Assembly (NCBI GenBank): GCA_017647065.1
Contig: JAGCLI010000089.1
Coordinates: forward strand, 1-5,548
Direction of reading: 5' to 3'
From: Bacteroidales bacterium
Lineage (GTDB): Bacteria > Bacteroidota > Bacteroidia > Bacteroidales > P3
DNA length: 5,548 bases
Of the stretch, positions 1-5,545 are shown in pieces. The position numbers and the translations under genes were made by a program. Every line of letters starts with the position of its first letter. Positions within the stretch are counted from its first letter, which is position 1. A model generated the notes under the pieces. That model searched no databases and was not told the DNA's origin. It was given only the letters and a program-made list of their open reading frames with translations.

Positions 1-921
1 ATGTTTGGTGTAATAACACTCGTATTTGTGTTATTTAACATCTTACCTGGTGATCCTGCGCGAATGATGCTTGGACAAAGAGCCGATGAGAAAAGTATTG
101 AGGCAATACATAAAGAATTAGGATTAGATAAACCCTTGCATCATCAATATTGTAAGTATGTTTATGATTTAAGTCATTTTGATTTAAGACGCAGTTATCA
201 AAGCGGAAAACCCGTTGTTGATATTCTCAAAGAGGCTTTCCCAAATACGATTTATCTTGCTTTGCTTAGCATAACGATTGCTTTTGTTTTGGGTGTTACC
301 TTAGGTTCATTAGCAGCTGTTTTCAAAGATGGGTGGTTGGAAAAAACTATTCTTGTTATAACATCTCTTGGAATGAGTTTGCCTTCTTTTTTTGCTGCAA
401 TTCTTATTGCTTGGATTTTTGCATTTCTTTTAGCAGATTACACCGGCCTTTCAATGTTTGGTAGTTTATATAGCGTAGATGATTTTGGAGAAGGAGAGTA
501 TTTGAGTTTGAAAAACATTATTTTGCCAGCCATAACTCTTGGAATCCGTCCACTCGCTGTAATAACCGAATTAACAAAAAGCACGATGAAAGAAGTCCTT
601 TCGCAAGATTACATACGTACAGCCAAAGCAAAAGGATTAAGTAAGTTTAAAGTAATTTATTCACACGCATTAAGAAACACCCTAAACCCAATAGTTAGTT
701 CGGTGAGTGGGTGGTTTGCAAGTTTAATTGCAGGAGCAGTGTTTGTGGAATATATATTTGATTGGAAAGGAGTAGGGGTTGTGATTGTTGATAGCTTAGA
801 AAAATATGACTTTCCTGTGCTTATGGGAGCTTTAATTGTGATTTGTGTAATACTAATTGTGATAAACGTATTGACAGATATAATTTACGCACTCTTAGAC
901 CCAAGAGTGCGTATCAAATAA
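1..921 (+). CDS. Peptide/nickel-type ABC transporter permease, DppB/OppB family (5' end cut by window)
   Basis: Inner-membrane permease subunit of a binding-protein-dependent ABC importer of the dipeptide/oligopeptide/nickel class; it would pair with a second permease (DppC-like) and ATPases not seen here. Visible hallmarks are the post-TM1 signature ILPGDPA (residues 14-20), the ELGLDKP segment (39-45), and the cytoplasmic EAA loop at 203-231 (DYIRTAKAKGLS, then HALRNTLNPIV) that docks on the ATPase. The C-terminus ends in the family-typical LLDPRVR. Hydrophobic segments lie near 1-15, 84-108, 114-145, 172-190, 236-256 and 274-298. The ATG at base 1 is probably an internal Met: family members normally carry about 15-20 more residues, with an RR-rich start and the first half of TM1, before this point, so the true start should lie upstream. 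The stop abuts the stop of the convergent nitroreductase gene. Family assignment is secure; the substrate is not determinable. Confidence 0.93.
   Translation: MFGVITLVFVLFNILPGDPARMMLGQRADEKSIEAIHKELGLDKPLHHQYCKYVYDLSHFDLRRSYQSGKPVVDILKEAFPNTIYLALLSITIAFVLGVTLGSLAAVFKDGWLEKTILVITSLGMSLPSFFAAILIAWIFAFLLADYTGLSMFGSLYSVDDFGEGEYLSLKNIILPAITLGIRPLAVITELTKSTMKEVLSQDYIRTAKAKGLSKFKVIYSHALRNTLNPIVSSVSGWFASLIAGAVFVEYIFDWKGVGVVIVDSLEKYDFPVLMGALIVICVILIVINVLTDIIYALLDPRVRIK
886..913. terminator. Perfect 11-bp inverted repeat at the convergent gene ends (possible bidirectional terminator)
   Basis: Bases 886-896 (tacgcactctt) and 903-913 (aagagtgcgta) are exact reverse complements around a 6-base loop (agaccc). 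The hairpin lies in the last codons of the permease and begins 9 bases beyond the stop of the nitroreductase on the other strand. It is the only candidate for ending or insulating two converging transcripts that have no intergenic spacer. Neither side carries a real T-tract, only AT-rich sequence, so a canonical Rho-independent terminator is not shown; it may instead stabilise mRNA 3' ends. The structure is seen directly; the function is inferred. Confidence 0.45.
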
Positions 922-1515
922 TTACCATTTATTCCAATGTATTCTATCTTCTTTCCATTTATCCTTTGGTTCTTGTTCTTTATCTCTAACCCCAATAGGA
1001 ATAATGTTTAAAGGAATAATGTTTTCTGGTAAAGACAGCAAATTACTTAGCTTTTCTATTCTTTCTTTTCCAGGATAAATTCCACACCAAACAGCACCTA
1101 AGCCCATAGAATGAGCAGCTAAAAGAATATTTTCAGTAGCAGCAGAGCAATCTTGAATCCAATATTCTTGTGCAACACCGTCTAAGGCTAATTTTAAATC
1201 GCCACAAACAACTATTGCACACGATGCTTTCTTTATCATAGCGGCATTTTTCAATTCTTCGCCGATTTTTTCCATCAAAGCTTTGTCATCAATTACCACA
1301 AAGGCCCAAGGTTGTTTGTTTACCGCACTTGGAGCCGACATACCAGCTCTTAGCAATGTCATTATTTGGTCTTTTTCTACTTGCTTATCAGAATAAGAAC
1401 GAACACTCGACCTATTGAAAATAGTTTCTATGGTTTGGTTTGTTTCTGTTTGAGCAACAGAGAGACCACTTGCCAAAATAAAGGCAGAAATCAATAAAAA
1501 AGATTTAATTCTCAT
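922..1515 (-). CDS. Exported nitroreductase-family FMN protein
   Basis: Nitroreductase-like flavoprotein of 197 aa, expected to bind FMN and use a nicotinamide or other donor to reduce nitro, quinone or related compounds; the true substrate is unknown. Family motifs in order: RSSVRSY (35-41, phosphate-binding Arg/Ser), APSAVNKQPWAFVV (61-74), GLGAVWCGIYP (138-148) and PIGV (173-176). The catalytic domain is short but complete. Residues 1-21 form a classic signal peptide: Arg/Lys at 2 and 4, hydrophobic core FLLISAFILASGL, and SVA before Gln22. There is no lipobox Cys, so a periplasmic location after signal peptidase I is likely, leaving an N-terminal Gln. That location is unusual for an FMN enzyme, which normally works with cytoplasmic NAD(P)H. 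The gene is divergent from the CoA-transferase and convergent with the permease. No good promoter is visible; only TAAATTTA at 1524-1531 weakly resembles a -7 box. Confidence 0.9.
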   Translation of the reverse strand: MRIKSFLLISAFILASGLSVAQTETNQTIETIFNRSSVRSYSDKQVEKDQIMTLLRAGMSAPSAVNKQPWAFVVIDDKALMEKIGEELKNAAMIKKASCAIVVCGDLKLALDGVAQEYWIQDCSAATENILLAAHSMGLGAVWCGIYPGKERIEKLSNLLSLPENIIPLNIIPIGVRDKEQEPKDKWKEDRIHWNKW

Positions 1516-1540
1516 AAAAATAATAAATTTAGGTTTTGAA

Positions 1541-1579
1541 TAAAACGAATAATATCGCTTTTTAATTGTTTAAAACGAA
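1541..1579. repeat. Direct repeat TAAAACGAA, two copies 30 bp apart in a divergent intergenic region
   Basis: TAAAACGAA occurs at 1541-1549 and again at 1571-1579, start to start exactly 30 bp, close to three helical turns. The right copy lies between the -33 and -7 elements of the CoA-transferase promoter; the left copy is about 26 bp upstream of the nitroreductase start codon. Such placement would suit a regulator binding one DNA face and affecting both genes, but 9-bp matches in AT-rich DNA can arise by chance. Confidence 0.3.
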
Positions 1580-1597
1580 AAGTTTTGTGTAATTTTG
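1566..1597 (+). promoter_or_regulatory. Bacteroidetes-type promoter of the CoA-transferase gene
   Basis: The -7 box TAATTTTG at 1590-1597 matches TAnnTTTG exactly, and a -33 TTG at 1566-1568 lies 21 bp upstream, within the spacing known for the Bacteroidetes primary sigma factor. Transcription should begin near 1603-1605, leaving an A-rich leader of about 23 bases before the ATG at 1627 with no Shine-Dalgarno. This placement rules out the in-frame TTG at 1585, which lies upstream of the -7 box and would not be transcribed from this promoter. Confidence 0.8.
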
Positions 1598-1626
1598 CAC
1601 CACGAAACAAAAAAAATATCAATAAA

Positions 1627-2934
1627 ATGAATAACACATATAAAGCAGTTAGCCCACAAGAAGCAGTAAAATGCATTAAAAGTGGCGATCACATACACCT
1701 AAGTAGCGTTGCTTCAGCACCAAAATGCTTAATAGATGCAATGTGTGAAAGAGGAAGAAATAAAGAATTTAAGAATGTTTACATTCATCACCTACATACA
1801 GAAGGTGAAGCACCGTATGCAAGTGCAGAATTTGAAGGAATATTCCAACATGATGCCTTTTTCGTAGGTTCAAATGTTAGAAAAGACGTTCAAGCAGGCT
1901 ATGCAGATTATATTCCTATCTTTTTGAGCGAAACACAAAAGCTTTATCGTGAAGGATATGTGCCTTGCGATGTAGCAATGGTTCAAGTTTGTCCACCAGA
2001 TGACCATGGTTTTGTGTCATTAGGAACAAGTGTTGATGCAACTCTTGCAGCGATAGAAACAGCTAAAACAGTTATCGCAGTAGTTAACCCAAAAGTTCCA
2101 CGCTCTTTTGGAGATGCTTTGATACCAATGAGCATGATAGATATATTTGTTGAAGATGACACTCCTTTAATGCCAGGACATTTCACAGAACCTAACGAAC
2201 AAGAAATTGCAATAGGAAAACACTGTGCTGCTTTAATAGAAGACGGAGCTTGTATGCAAATGGGAATTGGAGCAATCCCTAATGCAGTGCTTGCACAACT
2301 TGGAGGACACAAAGATTTAGGTATTCACACAGAAATGTTTGCCGATGGCGTTCTTCCACTTGTAGAAAAAGGAGTAATCAACGGAAGAAACAAAGCATTG
2401 GATCGTGGAAAAATGGTTTCAACTTTCTTAATGGGAAGCCAAAAAGTTTACGATTTCTTACACAATAACCCAATGGTTGCAATGATGGACGTAGCTTACA
2501 CAAACGATCCTTTCGTTGTGGCTCAACAACCAAAGATGACAGCAATCAATTCAGCACTTCAAATCGACCTTACAGGACAAGTATGTGCAGACTCTTTGGG
2601 AACAAAATTCTTCTCAGGAGTTGGAGGACAAATAGACTTCATTTACGGAGCATCAAGAAGCAAAGGAGGAAAATCAATCATAGCAATGCCATCTGTAACT
2701 AAGAACGGAATAAGCAAAATCGCTAACACCTTAACTCTTGGAGCAGGAGTTGTAACAACAAGAAACCACATTCATTGGTTTGTTACTGAATATGGTGCAG
2801 TAAATCTTTACGGAAAGAGCTTACAAGAAAGAGCAAGATTGTTAATTTCAGTGGCTCACCCTGATCATAGAGAAGAATTAGATAGAGCAGCCTTTGAACG
2901 CTATGGCTCACACTATCATTTCATAACAAAATAA
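1627..2934 (+). CDS. Acetyl-CoA hydrolase/CoA-transferase family protein, 4-hydroxybutyrate CoA-transferase-like
   Basis: Family I-fold CoA-transferase of 435 aa, the usual length for 4-hydroxybutyrate and butyryl-CoA:acetate CoA-transferases. It is expected in the cytoplasm, moving CoA between an acyl-CoA and a free acid such as acetate through a glutamyl-CoA thioester. Supporting motifs: MGIGAIPNAV (212-221), then LGIHTEM with the predicted catalytic Glu236, the CoA-site loop FSGVGGQIDF (329-338), and EYGAVNLYGKS (388-398). Glu236 sits almost exactly where the active-site Glu of the Clostridium aminobutyricum enzyme is reported (about 238). The start is ATG 1627, not the upstream TTG at 1585, because the promoter -7 box lies at 1590-1597. 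A strong terminator follows, so it is probably transcribed alone. Its codons lean to A- and C-ending forms, unlike the ATPase gene downstream. In an anaerobic Bacteroidales member it would fit butyrate or succinate/4-hydroxybutyrate fermentation, but no pathway partners are adjacent and acyl specificity cannot be read from sequence. Confidence 0.92.
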   Translation: MNNTYKAVSPQEAVKCIKSGDHIHLSSVASAPKCLIDAMCERGRNKEFKNVYIHHLHTEGEAPYASAEFEGIFQHDAFFVGSNVRKDVQAGYADYIPIFLSETQKLYREGYVPCDVAMVQVCPPDDHGFVSLGTSVDATLAAIETAKTVIAVVNPKVPRSFGDALIPMSMIDIFVEDDTPLMPGHFTEPNEQEIAIGKHCAALIEDGACMQMGIGAIPNAVLAQLGGHKDLGIHTEMFADGVLPLVEKGVINGRNKALDRGKMVSTFLMGSQKVYDFLHNNPMVAMMDVAYTNDPFVVAQQPKMTAINSALQIDLTGQVCADSLGTKFFSGVGGQIDFIYGASRSKGGKSIIAMPSVTKNGISKIANTLTLGAGVVTTRNHIHWFVTEYGAVNLYGKSLQERARLLISVAHPDHREELDRAAFERYGSHYHFITK

Positions 2935-2972
2935 GGGCTTATCTTATTGGTGATACAAACCTTTAATTTTAC

Positions 2973-3006
2973 AAAGGAGTTGAAAACAATTTCAACTCCT
3001 TTTTTT
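2973..3006 (+). terminator. Rho-independent terminator after the CoA-transferase gene
   Basis: A perfect 13-bp stem, aaaggagttgaaa (2973-2985) with tttcaactccttt (2990-3002), closes a 4-base loop (acaa) and runs straight into a T-tract (3000-3006). It begins 39 bases after the CoA-transferase stop. The stem, short loop and T-run make this a textbook intrinsic terminator for the plus strand. Confidence 0.93.
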
Positions 3007-3051
3007 GTGTTTGATTGTTTTTAAAACGCAAAAAAACTCTTTGATTTTTTT

Positions 3052-3114
3052 ATTATTTTCTTTACTTTTTTAAATTATTTCTTTGAAAAAATTATTTTTT
3101 TCTTTGTTTTTTTC
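3052..3114. repeat. Degenerate AT-rich repeat, three units with 21-bp period; includes 15-bp direct repeat copy (3071-3085)
   Basis: The element ATTATTTTCTTT and variants recur with the CTTT core starting at 3060, 3081 and 3102, exactly 21 bp apart. The middle unit contains TAAATTATTTCTTTG (3071-3085), found again exactly at 4485-4499 on the other side of the ATPase gene. The periodicity is seen directly; because the sequence is low complexity, its significance needs a statistical test. Confidence 0.5.
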
Positions 3115-3168
3115 AGTTTGTCAATTTTCGTAAAATTTCTTGCTTTGAATTGCTAAATTTTTATTAGA

Positions 3169-3253
3169 TTTGAGAATTTTGTAAGGAATATTTGAGGATT
3201 TTGTAAGGGAAATTTGAGGATTTTGTTTGGTAGATTTGAGGATTTTGTATATA
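3169..3253. repeat. 22-bp tandem repeat, three full copies plus a partial copy, running into the ATPase promoter
   Basis: Units begin at 3169, 3191, 3213 and 3235, each opening with TTTGAGGATTTTGT or a one-base variant (TTTGAGAATTTTGT in the first); the first two continue with AAGG. The last copy is cut to 19 bp by the -7 box at 3250-3257. The third copy differs after base 14 (TTGGTAGA), and that variant supplies the -33 TTTG of the ATPase promoter. Junctions between units resemble TAnnTTTG boxes, with exact matches at 3165-3172 and 3231-3238. The array could be an operator array or a minisatellite whose copy number alters expression. Confidence 0.85.
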
Positions 3254-3257
3254 TTTG
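3226..3257 (+). promoter_or_regulatory. Bacteroidetes-type promoter of the ATPase gene
   Basis: TTTG at 3226-3229 and TATATTTG at 3250-3257 match both consensus boxes with a 20-bp spacer. The start site should be near 3264, giving a leader of about 15 bases before ATG 3279. An in-frame TTG at 3255 lies inside the -7 box and so cannot be the start codon of a transcript from this promoter. Confidence 0.85.
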
Positions 3258-3278
3258 CAATGTCAAAATCAAAGAATT

Positions 3279-4466
3279 ATGTATAAAAGGCGACAATTTG
3301 ATGAATTGAAATCTCGTATTGAGGAAGTGAGGAATAAAATTCAAGTTATTTCAGGGCCTCGTCAGGTGGGAAAATCTACATTAGTAAAGCAAGTTTTGAA
3401 AGAAATATCAATTGATTTTACCTTTATTTCTGCTGATAATGTAGAAAAAAATAATGTTTCTTGGATAAATGAGGTTTGGGAAACTGCTCGTCAAAGAATG
3501 AAGTTAAAGAAAACAAGTGAATATTTATTGGTTATTGATGAGGTTCATAAGGTTAATAATTGGAGTGAGGCAGTAAAAAAAGAGTGGGACGCTGATACGT
3601 TTAACGATGTTAATATAAAAGTCGTTATTCTTGGCTCTTCACGTTTGTTGATTAAAGATGGACTGACTGAATCTTTGGCAGGGCGTTATGAATTGATTCA
3701 TATGTCTCATTGGAGTTTTAAGGAAATGAATGAGGCTTTTGGAATAGATTTAGAACACTATATTTTCTTTGGAGGTTATCCTGGTGGAGTGAATTTTATC
3801 AATAATGAAACTCGTTGGCGTAAGTATATAAAGGATGGTATTATTGCTCCTGCAATTTTTCATGATATTTTGAAAACAAAACAAGTTTATAAACCGGAGT
3901 TAATGAAACAATTATTTGAATTAGGTTGCACTTACTCAGGAGAAGAGATTGCTTTGACAAAGTTATTGGGTCAATTACAAGATGCAGGTAATATTACAAC
4001 TTTGGCAAATTACCTTTCTACTCTTAATGAGTCTCATTTGTTGTGTGGATTGCAAAAATATGCTAACGATAATGCTCGTAAGTATAATTCTGTGCCTAAA
4101 ATGTTGGTTTATAACACTGCTTTGTTGTCTTCTCTTTATGGTTTGAGTTATTCACAAGTGTTTAAAGATCCTAAAATGTTGGGACGATGGGTGGAAAGTG
4201 CCGTTGGAGCTCATTTGCTTAATATTGCAGATGAGTTAGATTATAAGATTTATTATTGGAGAGAAAGAAACGAAGAGGTAGATTTTGTTTTAGAATATAA
4301 TCGTCAGTGTATTGCAATAGAGATTAAAAGTGGTAGAAGAATAACTAATACGGGAGTGAGTGTATTTAAAGGAAAGTTTAATCCTATTCACACATTTATA
4401 GTTGGCAGTGGTGGAATTCCGTTGGAAGAGTTTTTGTCTTCTGATTTAAAATACTTGTTTGAGTGA
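3279..4466 (+). CDS. AAA_14/DUF4143-type ATPase with PD-(D/E)XK nuclease-like C-terminal domain
   Basis: Predicted cytoplasmic P-loop ATPase of 395 aa, of the large, poorly understood bacterial and archaeal family with an AAA_14 core and DUF4143 tail. Visible in order: Walker A GPRQVGKST (26-34), Walker B LLVIDEVH (83-90), sensor-1-like VVILGSSR (115-122), the family segment LAGRYELIHMSHWSFKEM (133-150), and FFGGYPGG (163-170). The C-terminal part shows E306 (WVESAVGAHLL), D335 (EEVDFVLE) and E348-x-K350 (IEIKSG), the arrangement of a PD-(D/E)XK nuclease core with all acidic residues kept. Biological role and substrate are unknown for the family; DNA binding or cleavage is only inferred. The gene stands alone with its own repeat-embedded promoter, its codons favour T endings, and matching AT-rich repeats lie on both sides, suggesting a separately acquired cassette. 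The start is ATG 3279, set by the promoter. Confidence 0.92.
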   Translation: MYKRRQFDELKSRIEEVRNKIQVISGPRQVGKSTLVKQVLKEISIDFTFISADNVEKNNVSWINEVWETARQRMKLKKTSEYLLVIDEVHKVNNWSEAVKKEWDADTFNDVNIKVVILGSSRLLIKDGLTESLAGRYELIHMSHWSFKEMNEAFGIDLEHYIFFGGYPGGVNFINNETRWRKYIKDGIIAPAIFHDILKTKQVYKPELMKQLFELGCTYSGEEIALTKLLGQLQDAGNITTLANYLSTLNESHLLCGLQKYANDNARKYNSVPKMLVYNTALLSSLYGLSYSQVFKDPKMLGRWVESAVGAHLLNIADELDYKIYYWRERNEEVDFVLEYNRQCIAIEIKSGRRITNTGVSVFKGKFNPIHTFIVGSGGIPLEEFLSSDLKYLFE

Positions 4467-4467
4467 G

Positions 4468-4499
4468 TTATTTCTTTGTTTTAATAAATTATTTCTTTG
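4468..4499. repeat. AT-rich repeat pair TTATTTCTTTG (21-bp period), including the right copy of the 15-bp direct repeat
   Basis: TTATTTCTTTG occurs at 4468-4478 and 4489-4499, 21 bp apart, the same period and core as the block upstream of the ATPase. The second copy extends to TAAATTATTTCTTTG (4485-4499), identical to 3071-3085. The repeats begin two bases after the ATPase stop and fill most of the 47-base gap between the convergent genes. No convincing terminator hairpin is present in that gap. Confidence 0.55.
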
Positions 4500-4513
4500 C
4501 TTTATTTTCTTTT

Positions 4514-5455
4514 TTAAAGTTTTACTTCTTTTATATCTACAAGTTTGTTCATTATTGCATAGATTGTAAGTCCTGCGGAAGAGTGTATGTTTAGTTTTTT
4601 TGCGATATTTCTTCGGTGGGTGGTAACTGTGTTTATGGAAATAAAGAGTTTTTCGGCTATTGCTTTGTTTGTCATTCCTTTTACTACGCAAACTATCACG
4701 TCTTTCTCTCTTTCGCTAAGGATTTCTTTGTCTTCGGAATTTGTTTTTTGAATTAAATATGGGTTTTCTTTGTATTTGTTTTCTAAGTTTTTGACCTCTT
4801 CCATAAAGACTTGTGTTTCCAATTTTGAATGACAGATTAAGTCTTTTTCTAAAAGGAAAATATCATATAAAACAGAGTTTACTAAATAGTTATTGCTATT
4901 ACTTTTGAAATATTTAATGATTAACTCTTTTAATTCGGAGAGTTTTTGCTCTACAGGTCTGCGATGAAGTGTTGTCATAGCCTCTGCGTGATTTTTCTTA
5001 GGCTCTACTTCTCCTTTTATTAACTTTTCTACGTATGGAAATATATCTTGGTCCTCTGTTTTTAAGTGTTTTTGCACCTCTATACAGTATTCGTCATAGA
5101 ATTTTAAGATTAAACTCGCTATTTCGTTTGCTGGCAATACTCCAATTGCTTCTATGAGTTTTCTTCTTATGGCAGGGAGTTGAAAATCTAAATAATAACT
5201 ATGCGATTGTTTTAAATAATCACACAAAGTTTGAAGTGAGATGTTATTTAAGTGCCAAATATTCTCTCCATCGTTCTTTGTGAAGTTAATTATCGCTAAA
5301 AAAGTGTTGCAATCGATAGAATTTTCATCGCAAACTTCTGAAATTGTTTTTTCTTCAAAGCCTAAATTTAATCCAAAGCGTGAAATGATATTAAGTAACT
5401 GATAATCCGAACATATCATTTCAAATAATCTATCTTCTTTTGTATAAAATCTCAT
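4514..5455 (-). CDS. Hemerythrin-like (YtfE/ScdA type) sensor fused to a LuxR-type DNA-binding domain
   Basis: Putative one-component transcription factor of 313 aa. Residues 15-58 resemble the ScdA N-terminal domain, but the usual Cys-Cys pair is replaced (FGLNLGFEEK, 27-36). Residues 80-225 look like the four-helix hemerythrin/RIC fold, with likely diiron ligands His85 (SHSYY), His130 and Glu134 (HLKTEDQDIFP), His164 (LHRRP), and His209 and Glu213 (CHSKLE). Both H-x3-E motifs are intact, and spacing closely follows E. coli YtfE as I recall it (84, 129/133, 160, 204/208). Residues 246-306 are a full LuxR/GerE helix-turn-helix (LSEREKDVI, KGMTNKAIAEKLFIS, NTVTTHRRNIAKKLNI). No receiver domain is present. 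Likely role: sensing oxygen, nitric oxide or iron state in the cytoplasm and controlling transcription. It is divergent from a promoter at the right edge, the natural target candidate. The signal sensed is inferred; the HTH is near certain. Confidence 0.88.
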   Translation of the reverse strand: MRFYTKEDRLFEMICSDYQLLNIISRFGLNLGFEEKTISEVCDENSIDCNTFLAIINFTKNDGENIWHLNNISLQTLCDYLKQSHSYYLDFQLPAIRRKLIEAIGVLPANEIASLILKFYDEYCIEVQKHLKTEDQDIFPYVEKLIKGEVEPKKNHAEAMTTLHRRPVEQKLSELKELIIKYFKSNSNNYLVNSVLYDIFLLEKDLICHSKLETQVFMEEVKNLENKYKENPYLIQKTNSEDKEILSEREKDVIVCVVKGMTNKAIAEKLFISINTVTTHRRNIAKKLNIHSSAGLTIYAIMNKLVDIKEVKL

Positions 5456-5469
5456 TTTAATTGACTATT

Positions 5470-5482
5470 ATTTTGGCAAAAT
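5470..5482. promoter_or_regulatory. Perfect 13-bp palindrome at the regulator's promoter, candidate autoregulatory operator
   Basis: ATTTTG-G-CAAAAT at 5470-5482 is a perfect 6+1+6 palindrome. It overlaps the -7 box and the expected transcription start of the hemerythrin-LuxR gene, 15 bases upstream of its ATG. The position would let a dimeric regulator block its own promoter. LuxR-type proteins do bind dyad sites, but part of this symmetry comes from the -7 box itself, so operator function is only a hypothesis. Confidence 0.4.
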
Positions 5483-5484
5483 TA
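5477..5484 (-). promoter_or_regulatory. -7 box of the hemerythrin-LuxR gene promoter
   Basis: On the minus strand these bases read TAATTTTG, an exact TAnnTTTG, 21 bases before the ATG at 5455. The -33 region around 5503-5510 has only T-rich sequence without TTTG, so the promoter may be weak or need an activator. The expected leader is about 15 bases. Confidence 0.65.
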
Positions 5485-5515
5485 CAAAAAAATATGAAAA
5501 AAATGAAGAAAAAGT

Positions 5516-5545
5516 TTTGTGGTTTAAAAAAATGTCGTATCTTTG
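5516..5545 (+). promoter_or_regulatory. Promoter facing out of the right edge, divergent from the regulator
   Basis: TTTG at 5516-5519 and TATCTTTG at 5538-5545 match both Bacteroidetes boxes with an 18-bp spacer, one base shorter than usual. Transcription would start just beyond the window, so the gene driven is not visible. Its -33 box lies within about 10 bases of the regulator's own -33 region, giving back-to-back promoters. Confidence 0.7.

Larger units (their letters stand above)
2935..3278. other. Long AT-rich intergenic region: terminator, two periodic repeat blocks, promoter
   Basis: This 344-base gap contains no credible gene. It holds the CoA-transferase terminator (2973-3006), a T-rich block with 21-bp periodicity (3052-3114), a 22-bp tandem repeat (3169-3253) and the ATPase promoter (3226-3257). 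Bases 3007-3051 and 3115-3168 are simply AT-rich, with no feature I can support. The 63-codon frame on the minus strand at 3153-3344 is a translation of the repeats and the start of the ATPase gene. Confidence 0.8.

Noticed and set aside
1585..1626. In-frame TTG start extending the CoA-transferase by 14 residues
   Set aside because: The extension overlaps the promoter -7 box (1590-1597), so it would not be transcribed from it, and the family begins near the ATG at 1627.
1983..2312. 109-codon open frame on the minus strand
   Set aside because: It is antisense to the well-supported CoA-transferase, Cys/Pro/Ser-rich and resembles no family; a shadow frame.
3169..3253. CRISPR-like array
   Set aside because: The 22-bp units are directly adjacent with no unique spacers, so this is a tandem repeat, not a repeat-spacer array.
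3255..3278. In-frame TTG start extending the ATPase by 8 residues
   Set aside because: The TTG is part of the -7 box TATATTTG; ATG 3279 follows the expected transcription start at a normal distance.
3153..3344. 63-codon open frame on the minus strand
   Set aside because: Its repeated Asn/Pro/Lys/Phe pattern is just the 22-bp repeat read in another frame, and it overlaps the ATPase start.
4500..4519. Terminator between the ATPase and regulator genes (cttta/taaag arms)
   Set aside because: Only 5 AT-rich base pairs around a 10-base loop; too weak to call.
4446..4691. 81-codon open frame on the minus strand
   Set aside because: It overlaps the LuxR-domain coding sequence in another frame, and its C-terminal QRNN repeats come from the 21-bp AT-rich repeats.
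5510..5521. 12-mer AAAAGTTTTGTG shared with 1578-1589 near another promoter
   Set aside because: It falls at a different position relative to the two promoters (at -33 here, in the spacer there), so a common regulatory role is not supported.
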